A stretch of DNA of 64,000 nucleotides from VRUE01 sp963770315 (GCA_963770315.1 CAVYPC010000002.1:1798001-1862000), one strand, 5' to 3'; numbered from the stretch's first letter, positions 24,860-33,925 are shown. Made by a program: numbers and translations. Notes: a model not told the origin generated them from the sequence alone.

Positions 24860-25458
24860 CGGCCGGCCGCCGCCGCCCCGCCGCCGCTCGCCAGATGCCG
24901 GGTCAGCAGGCCCGCGGCAAGGCCGCGATGGCTGATCTCGTTCTTCTCCGCCTGGCTGATCTCCGAGAAGGTGCGGCGATCGCCGGGGCCGGTAGCGTCG
25001 GGGACGAAGGCGGGGTCGTAGCCGAACCCGCCCTCGCCGCGCGGCTGCTCGATCAGCTCGCCCTCGCAGCGAGCCTCGAAGACCCGCTCGGAGCCGTCGG
25101 CCTCGACCAGAGCCAGCGCGCAGACGTAGTAGGCGCCCCGCTCGCCTCCGGCCGCGGACACCTCGCGCAACAGCTTCTCCAGGTTCTCCTCATCGCTCGC
25201 GCCCTCGCCGCCGTAGCGAGCCGAGCGAGTGCCCGGGCGCCCGCCGAGCGCCACGGCGCCGATCCCCGAGTCGTCCGCGATTACGGCCTCGCCGGTTGCC
25301 CTGTGCGCGGCGCGCGCCTTGTCGAGCGCGATCGCGGCAAAGCTCTCGCCGTCCTCCGGCGGCAGCTCGACTCCCGCCGGCAGCGGCTCCAACTCGATCC
25401 CGGGCAGCAGCTCGCGCATCTCGCGCAGCTTGTGCTCGTTGCCCGTGGCGAAGATCAA
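24856..25458 (-). CDS. rdgB: XTP/dITP diphosphatase (RdgB/HAM1)
   Basis: The start is TTG 25458 within a TTGA overlap with the rph stop, giving 200 residues, the normal size. The first residues LIFATGNEHKLREM match the family's nucleotide-binding N-terminus; ADDSGIGAVALGGRPG and GGFGYDPAFVPD follow. It removes ITP, dITP and XTP from nucleotide pools. The much longer in-frame extension upstream is a shadow of rph. Adjacency to rph is common in bacteria. Confidence 0.93.
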   Translation of the reverse strand: MIFATGNEHKLREMRELLPGIELEPLPAGVELPPEDGESFAAIALDKARAAHRATGEAVIADDSGIGAVALGGRPGTRSARYGGEGASDEENLEKLLREVSAAGGERGAYYVCALALVEADGSERVFEARCEGELIEQPRGEGGFGYDPAFVPDATGPGDRRTFSEISQAEKNEISHRGLAAGLLTRHLASGGGAAAAGR

Positions 25459-26180
25459 GTCCCGGCTACCCGCTCCTGCACCTGGCGCAACCTCGAGATG
25501 CCCATCTCGGCGAGCCCCAGCAGCTCGTCGAGCGATGCGCGAGAGAGCGGCGTGCGCTCCGCCGTCGCCTGCACCTCGACCAGGCCGCCGTCGCCGGTCA
25601 TGACGACGTTGGCGTCGACTTCGGCATTGGAATCCTCGCCGTAGTCGAGGTCGCAGAGCGCCCGGCCCGAGACCATTCCGACGCTGACCGCGGCGACCGA
25701 TCCGGTCAGCGGCATCGTCTCGATCTTCTTCGCGTCGACCAGCTTCTGCAATGCGAGCCGCAACGCCACGTAGCCGCCGGTGATCGCCGCGCAACGGGTG
25801 CCGCCGTCGGCTTCGAGCACATCGCAGTCGACGTAGACGCTGCGTTCGCCGAGCGCCTTGAAGTCGACCACCACGCGCAGCGAGCGGCCGATCAGGCGCT
25901 GGATCTCGACCCCGCGACCGTCCTGCTTGCCGCGTGAGACGTCGCGCGCCTTGCGGTCGCCGGTCGAGGCGGGCAGCATCGAGTACTCGGCGGTGACCCA
26001 GCCTTTGCCCCTTCCCCCCATCCACTTCGGCACCGACTCGTTGACCGAGGCGGTGCAGATCACCCTCGTTTTGCCGATCGAGATCAGCGCCGAGCCGTCG
26101 GCGCTGGCGACGAAGCCGGGGTCGATGTCGACCGGCCGGATGTCGGCGGGCGCCCTGTCGTAGCTACGTGAAGCTGGCAT
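25455..26180 (-). CDS. rph: Ribonuclease PH
   Basis: A 241-residue phosphorolytic exoribonuclease with GSALISIGKTRVICTASV, GRGKGWVTAEYSMLPASTGD, QRLIGRSLR and the C-terminal GGLVEVQATAE. It trims tRNA 3' ends. The length is standard. It is first in an operon with rdgB and the CDF transporter. Confidence 0.96.
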   Translation of the reverse strand: MPASRSYDRAPADIRPVDIDPGFVASADGSALISIGKTRVICTASVNESVPKWMGGRGKGWVTAEYSMLPASTGDRKARDVSRGKQDGRGVEIQRLIGRSLRVVVDFKALGERSVYVDCDVLEADGGTRCAAITGGYVALRLALQKLVDAKKIETMPLTGSVAAVSVGMVSGRALCDLDYGEDSNAEVDANVVMTGDGGLVEVQATAERTPLSRASLDELLGLAEMGISRLRQVQERVAGT

Positions 26181-26229
26181 GGCCGCGAGTCTCTCATGAG
26201 CGTGCTCGACCAGGCACCCTGGCGTATCT

Positions 26230-26643
26230 TCACCGCTCCGGCAGCACGCGCAGGCCGCGCTGTGAGAAGTGGGCGTCGAAGGCGAACGCCTCGCCGCCCC
26301 CGTCGCGCTCGATCAGGACGAAGGAGGTCGCGTCGACGTAGCTCCACTGCTTGTCCCGGTGGCGCTCGAGGATCTCCCAGGCCTCGTCCTCGACGTCGGG
26401 CTCCAGCCGCACCAGCTCGATCGCCTCGCCCGCCCGGAAGCGGCGGCCCCACTCGATCGCCTCGCCGCGCCCGACCCTCACCAGCAGCGCGGTGTAGGTC
26501 TCGGCAAAGACGTAGTTCGACGTGAACAGGGTCGCCCCGGCGCCGATCAGCTCCGACAGCGCCGCCCGCGCCCGCTCGTGCTCGGCCTCGGACTCGTTGC
26601 GCAGCGCGACGAAGGCACTGGTGTCGACGAAGACAGACCTCAT
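26230..26643 (-). CDS. vapC: VapC-type PIN-domain ribonuclease toxin
   Basis: A 137-residue PIN protein starting at ATG 26643 in an ATGA overlap with the antitoxin. The acidic active site is complete: Asp in VFVDTSAF, Glu in VFAETYTAL, Asp in SYVDATSF and a final Asp in FAFDAHFSQRG. VapC toxins cut tRNA or rRNA. The longer in-frame extension is a shadow of the antitoxin gene. Confidence 0.9.
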   Translation of the reverse strand: MRSVFVDTSAFVALRNESEAEHERARAALSELIGAGATLFTSNYVFAETYTALLVRVGRGEAIEWGRRFRAGEAIELVRLEPDVEDEAWEILERHRDKQWSYVDATSFVLIERDGGGEAFAFDAHFSQRGLRVLPER

Positions 26644-26876
26644 CGGCCGTAGAGGTCGCGGTCCAGCGTCGTCACGCTCGTCTCCTCGCGACCGCGAGCG
26701 GGCGACTCGTCGACGAGGAAGCGGAGCAGCGGGTCGGCCGCGGGATCGGCGAGCCGGGTGCGCTCGGCGTCGATCAGCTCGCGCACCACGGCGGCGATGC
26801 TGCCCGACTTGCCGGCCCGCTGCCGGAGCCACCGATACTGGCCCTCGTCTAGATATAGCTGGGTTCGATGCTTCAT
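26640..26876 (-). CDS. vapB: VapB-type antitoxin (ribbon-helix-helix-like)
   Basis: A 78-residue protein. The N-terminal MKHRTQLYLDEGQYRWLRQR followed by GSIAAVVRELID looks like a ribbon-helix-helix DNA-binding domain; the C-terminal part should wrap the toxin. The ATG at 26876 lies 10 nt after a TATGCT -10 box (26887-26892), and no Shine-Dalgarno site is visible, so translation may be nearly leaderless. Autorepression is expected for this class. Confidence 0.85.
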   Translation of the reverse strand: MKHRTQLYLDEGQYRWLRQRAGKSGSIAAVVRELIDAERTRLADPAADPLLRFLVDESPARGREETSVTTLDRDLYGR

Positions 26877-26973
26877 ACTGGAATACAGCATAAGCCCCAC
26901 GTCGGTCGCCATCGCGGCGCCGGCCGTCCGCGAACCGCTGCCGCTCACGAGTGGCATGGCCGGCACCGCGAGC

Positions 26974-27000
26974 GGGGCGGCCCGCACTGCGAGCCGCCCC
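26974..27000 (-). terminator. Hairpin downstream of the Flp pilin gene
   Basis: GGGGCGGC (26974-26981) and GCCGCCCC (26993-27000) form an 8-bp GC stem, with further possible pairs in the loop, 10 nt past the pilin stop. The rest of 26877-27010 shows only the vapB promoter. Confidence 0.5.
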
Positions 27001-27010
27001 TCCTCCAGCC

Positions 27011-27259
27011 TCATTTGAACGCCACCTTGTCGACCGCCTCCTTGATCTTGTCGACGATCACCCCGGCCAACTCGGTGCCCTGTTTGCCGTTGAAGCCCTT
27101 CATCGCCGCGACCATCCCGACCATCAGCAGCGAGACGAGCAGGATCAGGCCGACGTACTCGACCGTGCCCTGCCCCCGCTCGCCGCCGGCTATGGCCCGG
27201 ATCGCCTGCACTCGCCGTTCGATCGCGGCGTGTGCGAAGCCAATCAGCGCGTAGATCAT
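27011..27259 (-). CDS. Flp/type IVb-like pilin
   Basis: From ATG 27259, with AAGGAGG 5 nt upstream, the product is 82 residues. A short N-terminal part precedes ERGQGTVEYVGLILLVSLLM. The Gly-Gln/Glu-rich junction followed by one hydrophobic helix is the class III signal and pilin stalk of Flp/TadE proteins. The rest is a soluble tail. No tad assembly genes are in the window, so it is an orphan here; it could also be a pilin-like membrane protein with another role. Confidence 0.75.
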   Translation of the reverse strand: MIYALIGFAHAAIERRVQAIRAIAGGERGQGTVEYVGLILLVSLLMVGMVAAMKGFNGKQGTELAGVIVDKIKEAVDKVAFK

Positions 27260-27402
27260 CGAAGCCTCCTTCTCGGGTTTGCCCCGATGCTGCAAGGCGG
27301 CGAATCACGGATCTAGACGTAAATGGGCCAATTCCGTAGCCGAAATGTCAAATGTCCGAAACGAGCCGCCGCCCGCCACCGCTGCGGGTACGCTCAGCGC
27401 CG

Positions 27403-28356
27403 ATGCGGGTTCTGGTCATCACCAACTTCGTTCCGGACGCCGCGACGCCGCAGCGGGGCCGGTGGGTGCTCGACCAGGTCGAGGAGGTGCGCCGGCTCGG
27501 CGTCGAGGTCGAGGTCTTCAGCTTCCCCCCCGGCTCCAGCCACTACATCCCCGCCGCGCTGCGCCTGCGGCGACTGCTGCGGCACGAGGAGTTCGACCTC
27601 GTCCACGTCCACTACGGGCTGACGGCCACCTCGGCGCTGCTCGCCGGCGCCCGTCCCCTGGTCGCGACCTTCCATGGCACCGACGTCCGTCACTCCGTGG
27701 TCGGCCCGCTCTCGCGGCGCATCGCCTGGCGGGTCGACCTGGTCGCCGCGGTCTCACGCGCCCTCTTCGAGCCCGAGGACGGCAGGCCGGGCCTCCCCCC
27801 CGTGCCGGGCTCGGCCGTCCTGCCCTGCGGTCCCGACCTGGGCCGCTTCCACCCGCTGCCGCGCGCCGAGGCGCGGCGGCAACTGGGGCTCGAGCCCGAT
27901 GGCCGCTACCTGCTCTTCCCCGCCGATCCGGGCCGGGCGGAGAAGCGCGCCGATCGCGCCGCCGAGGTGGCCACTGCAAGCGGAGCCGAGCTGCTGACCG
28001 GGGGCTCGATCGATCCCGAGCGGATGCCGCTCTGGGTCAACGCCGCCAACGCGGTCCTCGTCACCTCCGACTACGAGGGCTTCGGCCTCGCCTGCATCGA
28101 GGCGCTCGCCTGCGACGTTCCCGTCCTCTCGACCCCGGTCGGGATCGCCCCGTTCGCCCTCGCGGGGATCGCGGGAACCGTCTGCGCCCCCTTCGATGCG
28201 ACGGTCTGGAGCGAGGCGGTGCGCCCCCACCTGGCGGCACCCGATCCACGCGTCGCGGGGGCGGCGAGGGCAGCCTCGCTGTCGGCAACGCGGATGGCCG
28301 AACGGACGATCGCCGCCTACCGCGACGTGCTCGACCGAGATCGCTCGCCCGGATAG
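27403..28356 (+). CDS. Glycosyltransferase family 4 protein
   Basis: A 317-residue GT-B enzyme from ATG 27403 (TACGCT -10 box 8 nt upstream; leaderless-like). The N-terminal half begins MRVLVITNFVPDAATPQRGR and contains VATFHGTDVRHS; the C-terminal half has the donor-binding segment SDYEGFGLACIEALACDVPV with the EX7E pattern. It likely adds a sugar from an activated nucleotide donor to a cell-surface glycan or lipid. Acceptor unknown. The coiled-coil gene follows with no gap. Confidence 0.88.
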   Translation: MRVLVITNFVPDAATPQRGRWVLDQVEEVRRLGVEVEVFSFPPGSSHYIPAALRLRRLLRHEEFDLVHVHYGLTATSALLAGARPLVATFHGTDVRHSVVGPLSRRIAWRVDLVAAVSRALFEPEDGRPGLPPVPGSAVLPCGPDLGRFHPLPRAEARRQLGLEPDGRYLLFPADPGRAEKRADRAAEVATASGAELLTGGSIDPERMPLWVNAANAVLVTSDYEGFGLACIEALACDVPVLSTPVGIAPFALAGIAGTVCAPFDATVWSEAVRPHLAAPDPRVAGAARAASLSATRMAERTIAAYRDVLDRDRSPG

Positions 28357-28824
28357 ATGGCAAGTAATAGATTGGGTCGGGAGATGAGCGAGGAGAAGCG
28401 CGACCCCGGCAGCGGAGACCTCGGTGCGCAGGCCGAGGCCGCCGAGCGCCGGCTGCGCGAGGCGGCGGAGTCCGCGGCGGCGGCCGAAGAGCAGGCGATC
28501 GCCGAGATCCAAGCTCTCGAAGCGGATTTGGAGAAGGAGCGGCAAGCCGGCGCCGAAACGCTGGAGCGGCTGCGTCGGGAGCACGCCGAGGAGCTGAAGC
28601 GCGAGCGCGATGCCAAGGACCGGGCGATCGCGGCAGCCGAGAGCCGCCTCGCTGAGATCGAGGCACAAGCCGAGGCCGCCGAGCGGCGGGTCGAGGAGGC
28701 GCAGCGGCAGGCGTCCGCCGCCGAGGGCACGAACGCCGACGTCGAGGCACGTGCCCGCGAGGCGGCAGCCGCTTGGCTGCGGGGCCAGATCGAGGCGATC
28801 AGGCGAGAGGCGGCGCAGCGATAG
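28357..28824 (+). CDS. Coiled-coil protein of unknown function
   Basis: A 155-residue protein that is almost entirely Ala/Glu/Arg-rich heptad-like sequence (QAEAAERRLREAAESAAAAE; QAEAAERRVEEAQRQASAAE), predicted as long alpha-helical coiled coil, with no signal peptide. The start may be the ATG at 28384 instead. It immediately follows the glycosyltransferase stop and overlaps the nadB start by 52 nt. No family recognised. Confidence 0.6.
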   Translation: MASNRLGREMSEEKRDPGSGDLGAQAEAAERRLREAAESAAAAEEQAIAEIQALEADLEKERQAGAETLERLRREHAEELKRERDAKDRAIAAAESRLAEIEAQAEAAERRVEEAQRQASAAEGTNADVEARAREAAAAWLRGQIEAIRREAAQR

Positions 28825-30266
28825 CGCCAACATCGGAGTGCGACGTCGCCGTAGTCGGCGGCGGGGCGGCGGGGCTCTGGACGGCGCTACGCGCCGCCGA
28901 GCACGGCGCCGCGGTCTGCGTGGTCTCGCGCACGCCGCTCTCTCAGAGCGCCAGCTTCTGGGCGCAGGGCGGCCTCGCCGCCGCGCTCGAGCCGGGCGAC
29001 TCGCCCGCCCAGCACGCCGCCGACACGATCGCCGCCGGGCGGGGCCTGTGCCGCCCCTCGGCCGTGCAGACGCTGGTCGAGGAGGCGCCCGGCGCGGTGC
29101 GCGAGCTGCGCGAGCGGGGAGTCGTCTTCGACCTCGATGCCGAGGGCGAGCTGGCGCTCGGCCTGGAGGGCGGCCACACCCGCCGTCGCATCGTCCACGC
29201 CGGCGGCAGCCAGACCGGTCATGAGATCACCGCCAAGCTCGCCGCCATGGTCGCCGCCGAGCCGCGGATCTCGGTCCGCGAGAGGACCTCGGCGGTGACG
29301 CTCTGGAGCGACGGCGAGCGCTGCCACGGTGTGCTGACGGACGCTGGGCCGATCGGCGCCGCGGCAACCGTGCTCGCGACCGGCGGCGCCGCGGCGCTCT
29401 GGCGGCGCACCAGCAACCCCCGGGGCGCGATCGGCGCCGGGCCAGTGCTCGCCGGCGCCGCCGGCGCCGACCTTGCCGACCTCGAGTTCTGCCAGTTCCA
29501 CCCCACCGCGCTGGCCCTGCCGGGCAGCCGCTTCGACGGCATGCTGATCACCGAGGCCGTGCGCGGCGAGGGCGCCACTCTGCTCGACGCCTCCGGCCGC
29601 CGCTTCACCGATGAGCTGGCCCCTCGCGACGCGGTCACGGCGGCGACCCTCGACCGGATCGAGGCCGACGGCAGCGCCAGCGTGCGGATCGACCTGCGCG
29701 AGCTCGACCCCGCCCGCTTCCCCAACGTCTTCGTGTCGTTGAGCGAAGCGGGTCTCGATCCGCGCACCGAGCCGATCCCCGTCGCCCCCGCCGCCCATTA
29801 CATGATGGGCGGGATCGCCGTCGACCTCGACGGCCGCTCCTCGCTGCCGGGCCTATTCGCGGTCGGCGAGTGCTCCTGCACCGGCCTGCACGGCGCCAAC
29901 CGGCTCGCCTCCAACTCGCTCAGCGAGTGCTTCGTCTTCGGCGGCCGCGCCGCCCGCGCCGCGATCGAGGAGACGGCGGAGAGCGACCGCCCGCCGCCGA
30001 CCGAGTGGCGCTTCCAGCCCCCGACCGAGGCCACCCGGGACGCCGTCTGGCGGCTCGCCGGCCCGCTGCGCCAGCCGCAGCAGCTGCGCGAGCTGCGCGA
30101 CGATCCCTACCCGCTCGCCGCCGCGATCGCCACCTGCGCGCTGGAGCGGGCCGAGTCGCGCGGCGGCCACCTGCGCGCCGATCGCCCCAACATCGACCCC
30201 GAGCTCGACGGCATCCACTTCGTGCTCGGCTCCGGCGGCGAGACCCGTCGCGAGGAATGGCGCTGA
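28773..30266 (+). CDS. nadB: L-aspartate oxidase
   Basis: A 497-residue flavoenzyme. The Rossmann GxGxxG motif is in DVAVVGGGAAGLWTALRAAE, and SQSASFWAQGGLAAA is the family flavin-contact signature. HTRRRIVHAGGSQTG and the active-site region LEFCQFHPTAL with GLHGANRLASNSL follow. It oxidises aspartate to iminoaspartate for NAD synthesis. The only in-frame start upstream of the flavin site is TTG 28773, inside the coiled-coil gene. nadA and nadC are not visible. Confidence 0.93.
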   Translation: MAAGPDRGDQARGGAAIAPTSECDVAVVGGGAAGLWTALRAAEHGAAVCVVSRTPLSQSASFWAQGGLAAALEPGDSPAQHAADTIAAGRGLCRPSAVQTLVEEAPGAVRELRERGVVFDLDAEGELALGLEGGHTRRRIVHAGGSQTGHEITAKLAAMVAAEPRISVRERTSAVTLWSDGERCHGVLTDAGPIGAAATVLATGGAAALWRRTSNPRGAIGAGPVLAGAAGADLADLEFCQFHPTALALPGSRFDGMLITEAVRGEGATLLDASGRRFTDELAPRDAVTAATLDRIEADGSASVRIDLRELDPARFPNVFVSLSEAGLDPRTEPIPVAPAAHYMMGGIAVDLDGRSSLPGLFAVGECSCTGLHGANRLASNSLSECFVFGGRAARAAIEETAESDRPPPTEWRFQPPTEATRDAVWRLAGPLRQPQQLRELRDDPYPLAAAIATCALERAESRGGHLRADRPNIDPELDGIHFVLGSGGETRREEWR

Positions 30267-30289
30267 GGCATCTCGGCTAGCTTCGTCCT

Positions 30290-32299
30290 GTGCTGCTCGG
30301 AGTCGACGTAGGCGGGACCTTCACCGACGCCGTTCTCTTCGACGGCGAGACGGTCCACACCGCGAAGCTGCCCACCACCGCGGAGGACCAGTCGGCTGGG
30401 GTGATCGAGGCGGTCGAGGAGGTGCTGCGGCGGGCCGGGGCCGAGGCCGGCGCGGTCGAGTCCTTCGCCCACGGGATGACGGTCGGCACCAACGCGCTGC
30501 TCGAGGAGCGCGGGGCCCGAACCGCGCTGATCGCCACCCGGGGATTCGCCGACCTGCTCGAGATCGCTCGCCAGGACCGCCCCGAGCTCTACCGGCTCTG
30601 CAGCCCGAAGCCGGCGCCGCTGGTCGAGCCGGAGCTGCGCTTCGAGGCGGCGGAGCGGGTCGGGCCGGAGGGTGAGATCGAGCCGCTGGCGGACGGAGAG
30701 GCGCAGCGGCTGGTGGAGCTGGTCGGCGAGAGCGGCGCCGAGTCGGTCGCGATCTGCCTGCTCTTCTCCTACCTGGACGCCTCGCACGAGCGGACGATCG
30801 CCGCGCGCCTGCGCCGCGAGCTGCCCGGCATCCACGTCTCGGCCTCGCACGAGGTCCTGCCTCGCTTCCGCGAGTACGAGCGCTGCTCGACCACCGCGAT
30901 CGACGCCTACCTCTCGCCCCTGCTCGGCCGCTACCTGGGACGGCTCGGCGAGGCGGCGGCAGCGGCCGGGCTGCCCCGCCCCGTCGTGATGCAGTCCTCT
31001 GGCGGGGTAGCTGCCGCCGAGGAGGCAGCGCGAGCGGGAGCCTGGAGCGTCCTCTCCGGCCCCGCCGGCGGCGCGGTCGGCGCCGGGTTGCTCGCCCGGG
31101 CCTGCGGCGACGGCAACGCGCTCGGCCTCGACATGGGCGGCACCTCCTGCGACGTCTGCGTCGTCGAAGACGGAGAGGTGAAGCGGACCGACTCGCGGCA
31201 GATCGGCGGGCGCACGATCCAGCTGCCGATGGTCGACGTGCACACGGTCGGCGCCGGTGGCGGCTCGGTCGGCTGGCGCGACCGCGGCGGGGCGCTGCGG
31301 GTCGGCCCGCGCTCGGCCGGCGCCGAGCCCGGGCCCGCCTGCTACGGCCGCGGCGGAGTCGAACCCACCGTCACCGACGCCAACCTGCTGCTCGGCAACC
31401 TCGCCGCCGACTCGACCTTGGCCGGTGGCGTCGCGCTCGACCCCGAAGCGGCCCGCGCCGCCGTCGGAGTACTGGCAGGCTCGCTCGGCATCGGCGAGCT
31501 GGAGGCGGCGCAGGGGATCGTGCGGATCGCCGACCAGGAAATGATCGGGGCGCTGCGTGTGGTCACGGTCGAGCGCGGGATCGACCCGCGCCGCTTCGCG
31601 CTGCTGCCATTCGGCGGCGCCGGCCCGATGCACGCGGCGGCGATCGCCGCCGAGCTCGATATCGAGCGCATCCTCTGCCCGCGGGCCGGCGGCGTCCTCT
31701 CCGCCCTCGGCCTCTGCGCGTCGGACCGGCGCCGCGACACGACCCGCACGGTGATGCTCAGCGGAGCCGACCTCAGCGCCGACCGCATCGCCGCCGAGGT
31801 CGACGAGCTGGCTTCCCGGCTGGAAGGAGATGCATCGAGTTCGAATTTACCCGCCTATAACACGGGTAACAGTGAACTCGACCTGGTCTATGAGATGCGT
31901 TACGCAGGCCAGGCATTCGAGCTGCCGGTCGCCGGCAGCACGCGCCCCGACCCCGGCGATCTCATCGACCGCTTTGAGCAGGCGCACGAGGAGCGTTACG
32001 GACACCGCGACCCCGACGGCGAGGTCGTCCTCGTCCACATCCGCTTGGCCCTGGTGGCGCCGGGGCCGCGCCCCACCCTCGCCGCGGCACCAGCCGGCGA
32101 CCTGGAGGAAACCGGCCGTCCGGTGCGCTTCGACGGCGAGTGGATCGACACGCCGGTCCTGCGCGGCGAGCCGGCGGCGGGTTTCACGGCCGCAGGGCCG
32201 GTCGTCTTCGAGCTGCCCGAGGCGACCTTCGTCGTGCCACCCGGCTGGCGCACCGAGGTCGACGTGGCCGGCACGATCGTCGCGGAGGCCGAGCATTGA
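30290..32299 (+). CDS. Hydantoinase/oxoprolinase A subunit (HyuA-like)
   Basis: A 669-residue ATPase-fold protein from GTG 30290, 6 nt after TAGCTT. It begins LLGVDVGGTFTDAVLFDGE, has HGMTVGTNALLEERGA, and LGLDMGGTSCDVC as the second phosphate-binding loop. With HyuB it forms ATP-dependent hydrolases or carboxylases of cyclic amides or ketones (5-oxoproline, N-methylhydantoin, acetone). The substrate cannot be set from sequence. A palindrome is embedded in frame at 31836-31880. Confidence 0.9.
   Translation: MLLGVDVGGTFTDAVLFDGETVHTAKLPTTAEDQSAGVIEAVEEVLRRAGAEAGAVESFAHGMTVGTNALLEERGARTALIATRGFADLLEIARQDRPELYRLCSPKPAPLVEPELRFEAAERVGPEGEIEPLADGEAQRLVELVGESGAESVAICLLFSYLDASHERTIAARLRRELPGIHVSASHEVLPRFREYERCSTTAIDAYLSPLLGRYLGRLGEAAAAAGLPRPVVMQSSGGVAAAEEAARAGAWSVLSGPAGGAVGAGLLARACGDGNALGLDMGGTSCDVCVVEDGEVKRTDSRQIGGRTIQLPMVDVHTVGAGGGSVGWRDRGGALRVGPRSAGAEPGPACYGRGGVEPTVTDANLLLGNLAADSTLAGGVALDPEAARAAVGVLAGSLGIGELEAAQGIVRIADQEMIGALRVVTVERGIDPRRFALLPFGGAGPMHAAAIAAELDIERILCPRAGGVLSALGLCASDRRRDTTRTVMLSGADLSADRIAAEVDELASRLEGDASSSNLPAYNTGNSELDLVYEMRYAGQAFELPVAGSTRPDPGDLIDRFEQAHEERYGHRDPDGEVVLVHIRLALVAPGPRPTLAAAPAGDLEETGRPVRFDGEWIDTPVLRGEPAAGFTAAGPVVFELPEATFVVPPGWRTEVDVAGTIVAEAEH
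31836..31880. repeat. In-frame palindrome within hyuA
   Basis: CGAGTTC (31836-31842) and TTACCC (31847-31852) pair with GGGTAA (31864-31869) and GAACTCG (31874-31880), with a 4-nt internal bulge on each side and an 11-nt loop. The stretch is AT-richer than its surroundings and encodes SSNLPAYNTGNSELD, a linker-like segment near residues 516-530. Confidence 0.65.
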
Positions 32300-32304
32300 G
32301 GGGC

Positions 32305-32344
32305 TTGGCGAGTTTCCGACCTTCTACGGGGGCTAAGTCGCCAA
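32305..32344. repeat. 40-bp palindromic repeat, copy 1
   Basis: TTGGCGA at the left end pairs with TCGCCAA at the right. The right half (GGGGGCTAAGTCGCCA) is identical to a second 40-bp copy at 56748-56787. It fills most of the 58-bp gap between hyuA and hyuB. Confidence 0.65.
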
Positions 32345-32357
32345 AGGGGGCCGGGGC

Positions 32358-33884
32358 ATGAGACTTGACCCGGTCAGCCTGCAGGTGATGATCGGCGGGC
32401 TGCGCGCCGCCTGCGACGAGATGGGCGCGGCACTGATCCGCTCCGCCTACTCGGCCAACATCAAGGAGCGGCACGACTGCTCGACCGCGCTCTTCGATGC
32501 CCGCGGCGAGCTCGTGATGCAGGCCGAGCACATCCCCGTCCACCTCGGCTCGATGCCGGACGCGGTTGCCGCGGTGCTGGACGAGGAGCACCGCCGCGGG
32601 GACACCTGGATCCTCAACGATCCCTACCGCGGCGGCACCCACCTGCCCGACGTGACCCTGATCTCGCCGGTCTTCGCCGCCGACGGGCTGCTCGGCTTCA
32701 CCGCCTGCCGCGCTCACCACGCCGACATCGGCGGCCCGACCCCCGGCGGCATGCCCGCCCGCTCGCGGACGCTCGACGAAGAGGGCGTGACGATCCCGCC
32801 CACCCGCGTCGGGGAGGGCGACCTGGAGCGGCTCGCCGCGCGCATGCGCTCGCCGCGCCAGCGCCTCGCCGACCTGCGCGCCCAGGCGGCTGCCAACCGG
32901 ATCGGCGAGCTGCGGCTGGGCGAGCTGGGCGAGCGCCACGGGCTCGAGCGGCTGCGCGCCGCGATGGAGGAGATCCTTGCCTACGCCGAGCGCCGCACCC
33001 GCGCAGCCCTCGAAGCGCTGCCGGACGGTGCCTACGCGGCCGAGGACGTGCTCGAGGACGATGCCGGCGGCGATCGGCGCGACGTGGCGCTGCGGCTCGA
33101 GGCGACGGTTCGCGGCGACCGGCTCGTGCTCGATTTCAGCGGCACCGACGCCCAGATCGACGGCAACCTCAACTGCCCGCTCTCGGTGACCAAGTCGGCG
33201 GCGTTCTTCGCGGTGCGTGTGCTGACCGACCCCGATGCCCCGCCCTCCGCCGGCGCCTACCGGCCGATCGAGGTGATCGCCCCCGAGGGCTGCCTGCTCA
33301 ACGCCCGCTTCCCGGCCGCCGTGGCCGCCGGCAACGTGGAGACCTCCGGCCGGGTCGCCGACCTGACGATCGCCGCCCTGGGCGGAGCACGACCTGTAGC
33401 GGCCCAGGGCCAGGGCACGATGAACAACCTGACGCTCGCGGGAGAGGGCTTCGCCTACTACGAGACGCTCGGCGGTGGCCAGGGCGGCTGCCCGGACGCC
33501 GGCGGGCCGAGCGCGATCCACGTCGCGATGTCGAACACGCTCAACACGCCGGTCGAGGCGCTGGAGACCGAGTTCCCGCTGCGGGTGCGCGAGCTGGCAC
33601 TGCGCCGGGGCAGCGGCGGCGCCGGGCTCCATCCCGGCGGTGAGGGGATCGTGCGCGAGATCGAAGCGCTGGCGCCGATGCGCTACACGCTGATCGGCGA
33701 GCGTCGCCGCCACCGCCCGCGCGGCCGCGACGGGGGCGGCGACGGCGAGACCGGCGCCGACTTTCTCAACGGCGAGCCGCTGCCGGGCAAGAGCGAGGGC
33801 AGCCTGCAACCCGGCGACCGGCTGCGGATCGAGACGCCCGGAGGGGGCGCCTTCGGCCAACCGTCCAGTCGAGCTCGGGACTAA
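32358..33884 (+). CDS. Hydantoinase/oxoprolinase B subunit (HyuB-like)
   Basis: A 508-residue partner of HyuA. It starts MRLDPVSLQVMIGGLRAACD and has SANIKERHDCSTALFDARGE, NDPYRGGTHLPDVTLISPVF, and AHHADIGG with metal-ligand His/Asp residues. GSGGAGLHPGGEGIVREIE lies near the C-terminus. The B subunit carries the amide-hydrolysing site in this family. The 58-nt gap to hyuA is largely taken up by a palindromic repeat. Confidence 0.92.
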   Translation: MRLDPVSLQVMIGGLRAACDEMGAALIRSAYSANIKERHDCSTALFDARGELVMQAEHIPVHLGSMPDAVAAVLDEEHRRGDTWILNDPYRGGTHLPDVTLISPVFAADGLLGFTACRAHHADIGGPTPGGMPARSRTLDEEGVTIPPTRVGEGDLERLAARMRSPRQRLADLRAQAAANRIGELRLGELGERHGLERLRAAMEEILAYAERRTRAALEALPDGAYAAEDVLEDDAGGDRRDVALRLEATVRGDRLVLDFSGTDAQIDGNLNCPLSVTKSAAFFAVRVLTDPDAPPSAGAYRPIEVIAPEGCLLNARFPAAVAAGNVETSGRVADLTIAALGGARPVAAQGQGTMNNLTLAGEGFAYYETLGGGQGGCPDAGGPSAIHVAMSNTLNTPVEALETEFPLRVRELALRRGSGGAGLHPGGEGIVREIEALAPMRYTLIGERRRHRPRGRDGGGDGETGADFLNGEPLPGKSEGSLQPGDRLRIETPGGGAFGQPSSRARD

Positions 33885-33896
33885 CCAGCCGTTAAT

Positions 33897-33925
33897 TTGG
33901 CGAATCGGCCAGCCTCGTCTAGAAT
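33897..33925 (+). promoter_or_regulatory. Sigma70-type promoter for the DUF1802 gene
   Basis: TTGGCG (33897-33902), a 17-bp spacer and TAGAAT (33920-33925). A GC-rich leader with a small GGAC/GTCC hairpin follows to the ATG at 34022. An alternative closer -10-like TACGAC lies 6 nt before the ATG. Confidence 0.5.

Noticed and set aside
24856..26025. 389-codon frame that would make RdgB a large fusion
   Set aside because: The first ~190 codons lie inside rph in another frame and are Arg-rich; a TTG in the rph stop overlap gives the normal 200-residue RdgB.
27245..27300. GGGCAAACC string upstream of the Flp pilin, recalling the c-di-GMP-I (GEMM) riboswitch
   Set aside because: Only about 20 nt separate it from the start codon, and the second conserved half of the GEMM fold is absent.
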